This document shows positions 6,186 through 8,148 of a stretch of DNA of 8,148 nucleotides, in pieces. The DNA lies in contig JAQBPS010000442.1 of NCBI GenBank assembly GCA_028287415.1, forward strand, positions 1-8,148, read 5' to 3'. The notes below the pieces were generated by a model, which worked only from the letters and a program-made list of their open reading frames with translations, was not told the DNA's origin and ran no database searches. A program made the translations under genes and the position numbers. Source of the stretch: Bacillota bacterium (GTDB taxonomy: Bacteria > Bacillota > Sulfobacillia > Symbiobacteriales > Symbiobacteriaceae). How positions within the stretch are numbered: position 1 is the stretch's first letter; the number at the start of each line of letters is the position of its first letter.

Positions 6186-7021
6186 AGCGCCTCCACCAGT
6201 TCTTGCAACGTCAGAATCCCTTCCGGCAGCGGCACGCCCTCTGCGCGCAGGCGCTCGGCGGCTGATACGGCAGGCGGCACATCCAGGCGGAACGCCCGCA
6301 GCTGATCGGCCTGGTTAAAGACCGTGCGCGGCGGCCCCTCCAGCTGCACCTGACCGTCCGCCATCACGATCACCCGGTCGGCGAGGGCCGCCTCTTCCAT
6401 AAAGTGCGTAATCCAGACCACCGCCATGCCGAGCTCCCGATTCAGCCGGTGCACCACGTCCGCCACCTCGCCCCGCCCCGAGGGGTCCAGCATGGCGGTC
6501 GGCTCGTCCAGCACAAGGCAGGCCGGGCGTAAGGCCAACGCCCCCGCTATGGCGACTCGCTGCTTCTGCCCGCCGCTCAGCAGGTGAGGCGCCCGCTCCC
6601 GCATGTGACTCATGCCCACAGCGGCGAGCGCCTCAGCGACTCGCTGGCGAATTTCTTCCGGAGGGCGACCCTGGTTCTCCGGCCCGAAGGCCACGTCCTC
6701 CTCCACCACGGCAGCCACGATCTGGTTGTCGGGGTTCTGGAAGACCATGCCCACGCGGTCCCGGATCGCCCAAAGCTGCTTCTCCTCCCGGGTGTCCATG
6801 CCGTCAACCAGTACGGTGCCATCCCGAGGCAGCAGCAGTGCATTCAAGTGCCGCGCCAGGGTCGATTTGCCGGAACCGTTCATGCCGAGCACAGCGACAA
6901 ACTCACCCGGCCTGACCGCCAGGTTGACATGGTTAAGGGCCAGCCGGATCTGCTCTGCTGTCGTATCGGCGGTCGGGTATGCGAAAGAGACCTGGTTTAC
7001 GGCAATGTAAGACTCGTCCAT
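6161..7021 (-). CDS. ecfA1: ECF transporter ATPase EcfA1
   Basis: Partner ATPase of EcfA2 in the shared energising module for vitamin and metal uptake. The 286 residues contain Walker A GMNGSGKST (46-54), Q-loop Gln95 in FQNPDNQIV (94-102), signature LSGGQKQR (148-155), Walker B CLVLDEP (168-174) with Glu173, and switch His206. The C-terminal domain (about 230-286) is typical of EcfA. It starts with ATG at 7021-7019, with GGGAGG about 12 bases upstream. It is the first gene of a compact unit with ecfA2, ecfT and truA. A strong terminator separates it from rplQ, so it needs its own promoter in 7022-7113; I see only weak candidates there. No S component gene is in the window, as usual for group II systems. 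Confidence 0.96.
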   Translation of the reverse strand: MDESYIAVNQVSFAYPTADTTAEQIRLALNHVNLAVRPGEFVAVLGMNGSGKSTLARHLNALLLPRDGTVLVDGMDTREEKQLWAIRDRVGMVFQNPDNQIVAAVVEEDVAFGPENQGRPPEEIRQRVAEALAAVGMSHMRERAPHLLSGGQKQRVAIAGALALRPACLVLDEPTAMLDPSGRGEVADVVHRLNRELGMAVVWITHFMEEAALADRVIVMADGQVQLEGPPRTVFNQADQLRAFRLDVPPAVSAAERLRAEGVPLPEGILTLQELVEALCQLRSAT

Positions 7022-7113
7022 TTGCGGCCGACGCCTCCCGACTCCTCTGGTATCATCTCAGACTACGGTAACAAACCAGGGGGCACAGTGCAAGGGCCGT
7101 CCCTGCGGATCGC
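7022..7113 (-). promoter_or_regulatory. Probable promoter region of the ecfA1 unit
   Basis: These 92 bases lie between the rplQ terminator and ecfA1 and should hold the promoter of the ecf unit. The best-spaced pair I see is TTGCAC (7093-7088), 17 bases, TACCGT (7070-7065), but each box matches the sigma-A consensus at only three of six positions. No structured leader is obvious. The region before the start codon has AGAGGAG and GGGAGG as possible ribosome binding sites. Confidence 0.3.
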
Positions 7114-7145
7114 AAAAAGCGGCGAGCCCACGGGGGGCTCGCCGC
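7114..7145 (-). terminator. Strong intrinsic terminator after rplQ
   Basis: On the minus strand an 11-bp perfect GC-rich stem, GCGGCGAGCCC (7145-7135) with GGGCTCGCCGC (7129-7119), closes a 5-base loop and is followed by TTTTT (7118-7114). It begins 20 bases after the rplQ stop. It probably ends the long ribosomal protein operon that carries rpoA and rplQ and separates it from the ecf genes. Confidence 0.93.
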
Positions 7146-7165
7146 CTTTGACTGATACGAGAGCG

Positions 7166-7507
7166 TTAAACCAGCTCGAGGATCGCCATCGGAGCCGCGT
7201 CGCCCTTGCGGACGCCGGTCTTGATCACCCGGGTGTAGCCGCCCTTGCGCTCGGCATACCGCGGAGCGATGTTCTCGAACAGCTTCTTCACGACCGACTC
7301 GTCGTAGATGAAAGCGAGGGCCTGCCGGCGAGCGTGAAGGTCGCCGCGCTTCGCGAGAGTGATGAACCCCTCAGCGATGCCCTGGATCTCGTTCGCCTTG
7401 CCCTCGGTGGTCTCGATCCGCTCCTTGTCGAACAGAGCGGTCACGACGGTGCGGAACAGCGCCTTACGGGCAGAGCTGTCACGACCGAGCTTCTGGTACT
7501 GAGCCAT
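7166..7507 (-). CDS. rplQ: 50S ribosomal protein L17
   Basis: Large-subunit ribosomal protein located near the exit of the peptide tunnel. Typical stretches are [16 protein letters not shown] (4-19), [10 protein letters not shown] (29-38), [11 protein letters not shown] (53-63), GGYTR (89-93) and the C-terminal APMAILELV (105-113). At 113 residues it is slightly shorter than L17 of B. subtilis (about 120). I chose ATG at 7507-7505 because AGGGG (7521-7517) lies 8 bases upstream; an in-frame GTG at 7516 would touch that site and add only three residues. It follows rpoA by 57 bases that contain a hairpin, and a strong terminator follows it, as expected for the last gene of the ribosomal protein cluster. 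Confidence 0.97.
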   Translation of the reverse strand: MAQYQKLGRDSSARKALFRTVVTALFDKERIETTEGKANEIQGIAEGFITLAKRGDLHARRQALAFIYDESVVKKLFENIAPRYAERKGGYTRVIKTGVRKGDAAPMAILELV

Positions 7508-7537
7508 GTATTTCACCCCTGTCGTCAGTGGATAGAC

Positions 7538-7558
7538 GGAGCTGGCTCAGCCAGCCCC
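7538..7558 (-). other. Hairpin between rpoA and rplQ
   Basis: On the minus strand GGGGCTGG (7558-7551) can pair with CCAGCTCC (7545-7538), eight pairs with one G-U, around a 5-base loop. It starts 6 bases after the rpoA stop. No T-run follows, so it is not an ordinary terminator. It could stabilise or process the mRNA between the two genes, or be chance. Confidence 0.4.
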
Positions 7559-7564
7559 GGTCGT

Positions 7565-8148
7565 TTACTCCTCGGATTCCCGCAGACCCAGTCCGATCGC
7601 GGCGAGCTTCTGCTTGACTTCCTCAAGCGACTTCTTGCCGAGGTTACGGACCTTGATCATCTCTTCATCCGACTTGGCGCAGAGCTCCGCCACGGTGTTG
7701 ATACCGGCCCGCTTCAGGCAGTTGTAGGAACGCACCGAGAGGTCGAGCTCTTCGATGGTCATCTCCATCAGCTTGTTACGGTCGTTCTCATCCTTCTCCT
7801 GCATGACCTCAATGGTATCAGCATCGTCGGTCAGGGAGAGGAAGAGCTCCAAGTGCTCCTTGAGAATCTTGGCGCCCCAGGAGCAAGCCTCGTCCGGCTT
7901 GATCGTCCCGTTCGTCCAGACCTCGAGGGTCAGCTTGTCGTAGTTAGTCCGGTTACCAACCCGGGTGTGCTCGATGGTGTAGTTCACACGGCGGATCGGA
8001 CTGAAGATCGAGTCCACCGGGATCACGCCAATCGGCATATCCGGGCCCTTGTTCTGATCAGCGGGGACATAACCCCGCCCCTTGCCAACCATAATCTCGG
8101 CAATGAGGCGGCCGCCCTTATCCAGGGTGGCGATGTGCAGGTCCGGGT
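7565..8148 (-). CDS. rpoA: RNA polymerase alpha subunit (3' part; 5' end outside window)
   Basis: Alpha subunit of RNA polymerase; its N-terminal domain dimerises and nucleates core assembly, and its C-terminal domain binds UP elements and activators. About 193 C-terminal residues are visible, and the frame is open to the right window edge, where the reading [14 protein letters not shown] continues upstream of the internal ATG at 8092. The visible part holds the second half of the alpha N-terminal domain (GRGYVPA and [17 protein letters not shown] segment [20 protein letters not shown]) and a complete C-terminal domain in the last 65 residues: [18 protein letters not shown], with the Arg that corresponds to the DNA-contacting Arg265 of E. 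coli, and [16 protein letters not shown]. The protein ends in an acidic ESEE tail. It stands directly before rplQ, as in most Firmicutes. Confidence 0.97.
   Translation of the reverse strand, partial: PDLHIATLDKGGRLIAEIMVGKGRGYVPADQNKGPDMPIGVIPVDSIFSPIRRVNYTIEHTRVGNRTNYDKLTLEVWTNGTIKPDEACSWGAKILKEHLELFLSLTDDADTIEVMQEKDENDRNKLMEMTIEELDLSVRSYNCLKRAGINTVAELCAKSDEEMIKVRNLGKKSLEEVKQKLAAIGLGLRESEE

Noticed and set aside
3514..7071. Shared 9-mer TTACCGTAG upstream of rplM (3522-3514) and of ecfA1 (7071-7063), minus strand
   Set aside because: A repeated 9-mer is expected by chance in 8 kb, and the two copies sit at different distances from their start codons.

Overview
The window is high-GC chromosomal DNA from a bacterium of the Firmicutes type. 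Nearly all of it is one conserved block of housekeeping genes on the minus strand. Read in the direction of transcription (right to left) the order is rpoA (3' part) - rplQ - ecfA1 - ecfA2 - ecfT - truA - rplM - rpsI - small membrane protein - cwlD - tdk. From memory, Bacillus subtilis has almost the same order (rpoA, rplQ, ecfA1, ecfA2, ecfT, truA, rplM, rpsI, ybaJ, ybaK, cwlD). The cortex amidase CwlD, together with high GC and frequent GTG and TTG starts, suggests a GC-rich spore-forming Firmicute such as Symbiobacterium. The genus is an inference; the sequence itself shows only the gene content and base composition.

Layout. 1-115: probable last codons of an unseen plus-strand gene, then a leader with a good ribosome binding site. 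116-733 (+): a membrane protein with a degenerate NERD domain, the only complete plus-strand gene. 746-774: a terminator between convergent genes. 782-1366 (-): thymidine kinase. 1470-2198 (-): CwlD. 2246-2587 (-): an unrecognised three-helix membrane protein. 2607-2636: terminator behind rpsI. 2650-3501 (-): rpsI and rplM. 3502-3682: a strong sigma-A promoter and a leader of about 145 nt in front of rplM. 3711-7021 (-): truA, ecfT, ecfA2 and ecfA1, tightly packed or overlapping. 7114-7145: strong terminator behind rplQ. 7166-8148 (-): rplQ and the 3' part of rpoA.

How the genes work together. RpoA, L17, L13, S9 and TruA serve transcription and translation. EcfA1, EcfA2 and EcfT form the shared energising module of group II ECF vitamin and metal transporters; no substrate-binding S protein lies in the window, so it must be encoded elsewhere. 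CwlD acts on spore cortex peptidoglycan. Thymidine kinase salvages thymidine. Terminators and the rplM promoter divide the block into at least four probable units: rpoA-rplQ, ecfA1-ecfA2-ecfT-truA, rplM-rpsI, and the membrane gene with cwlD and perhaps tdk.

I found no mobile element, CRISPR array, tRNA or rRNA, and no gene-free stretch over 300 bases. The window looks like an ordinary core region. The less usual points are the inactive-looking NERD protein, the unknown membrane protein between rpsI and cwlD, the structured rplM leader, and small sequence oddities in Tdk and CwlD. I do not see evidence for a new biological system.
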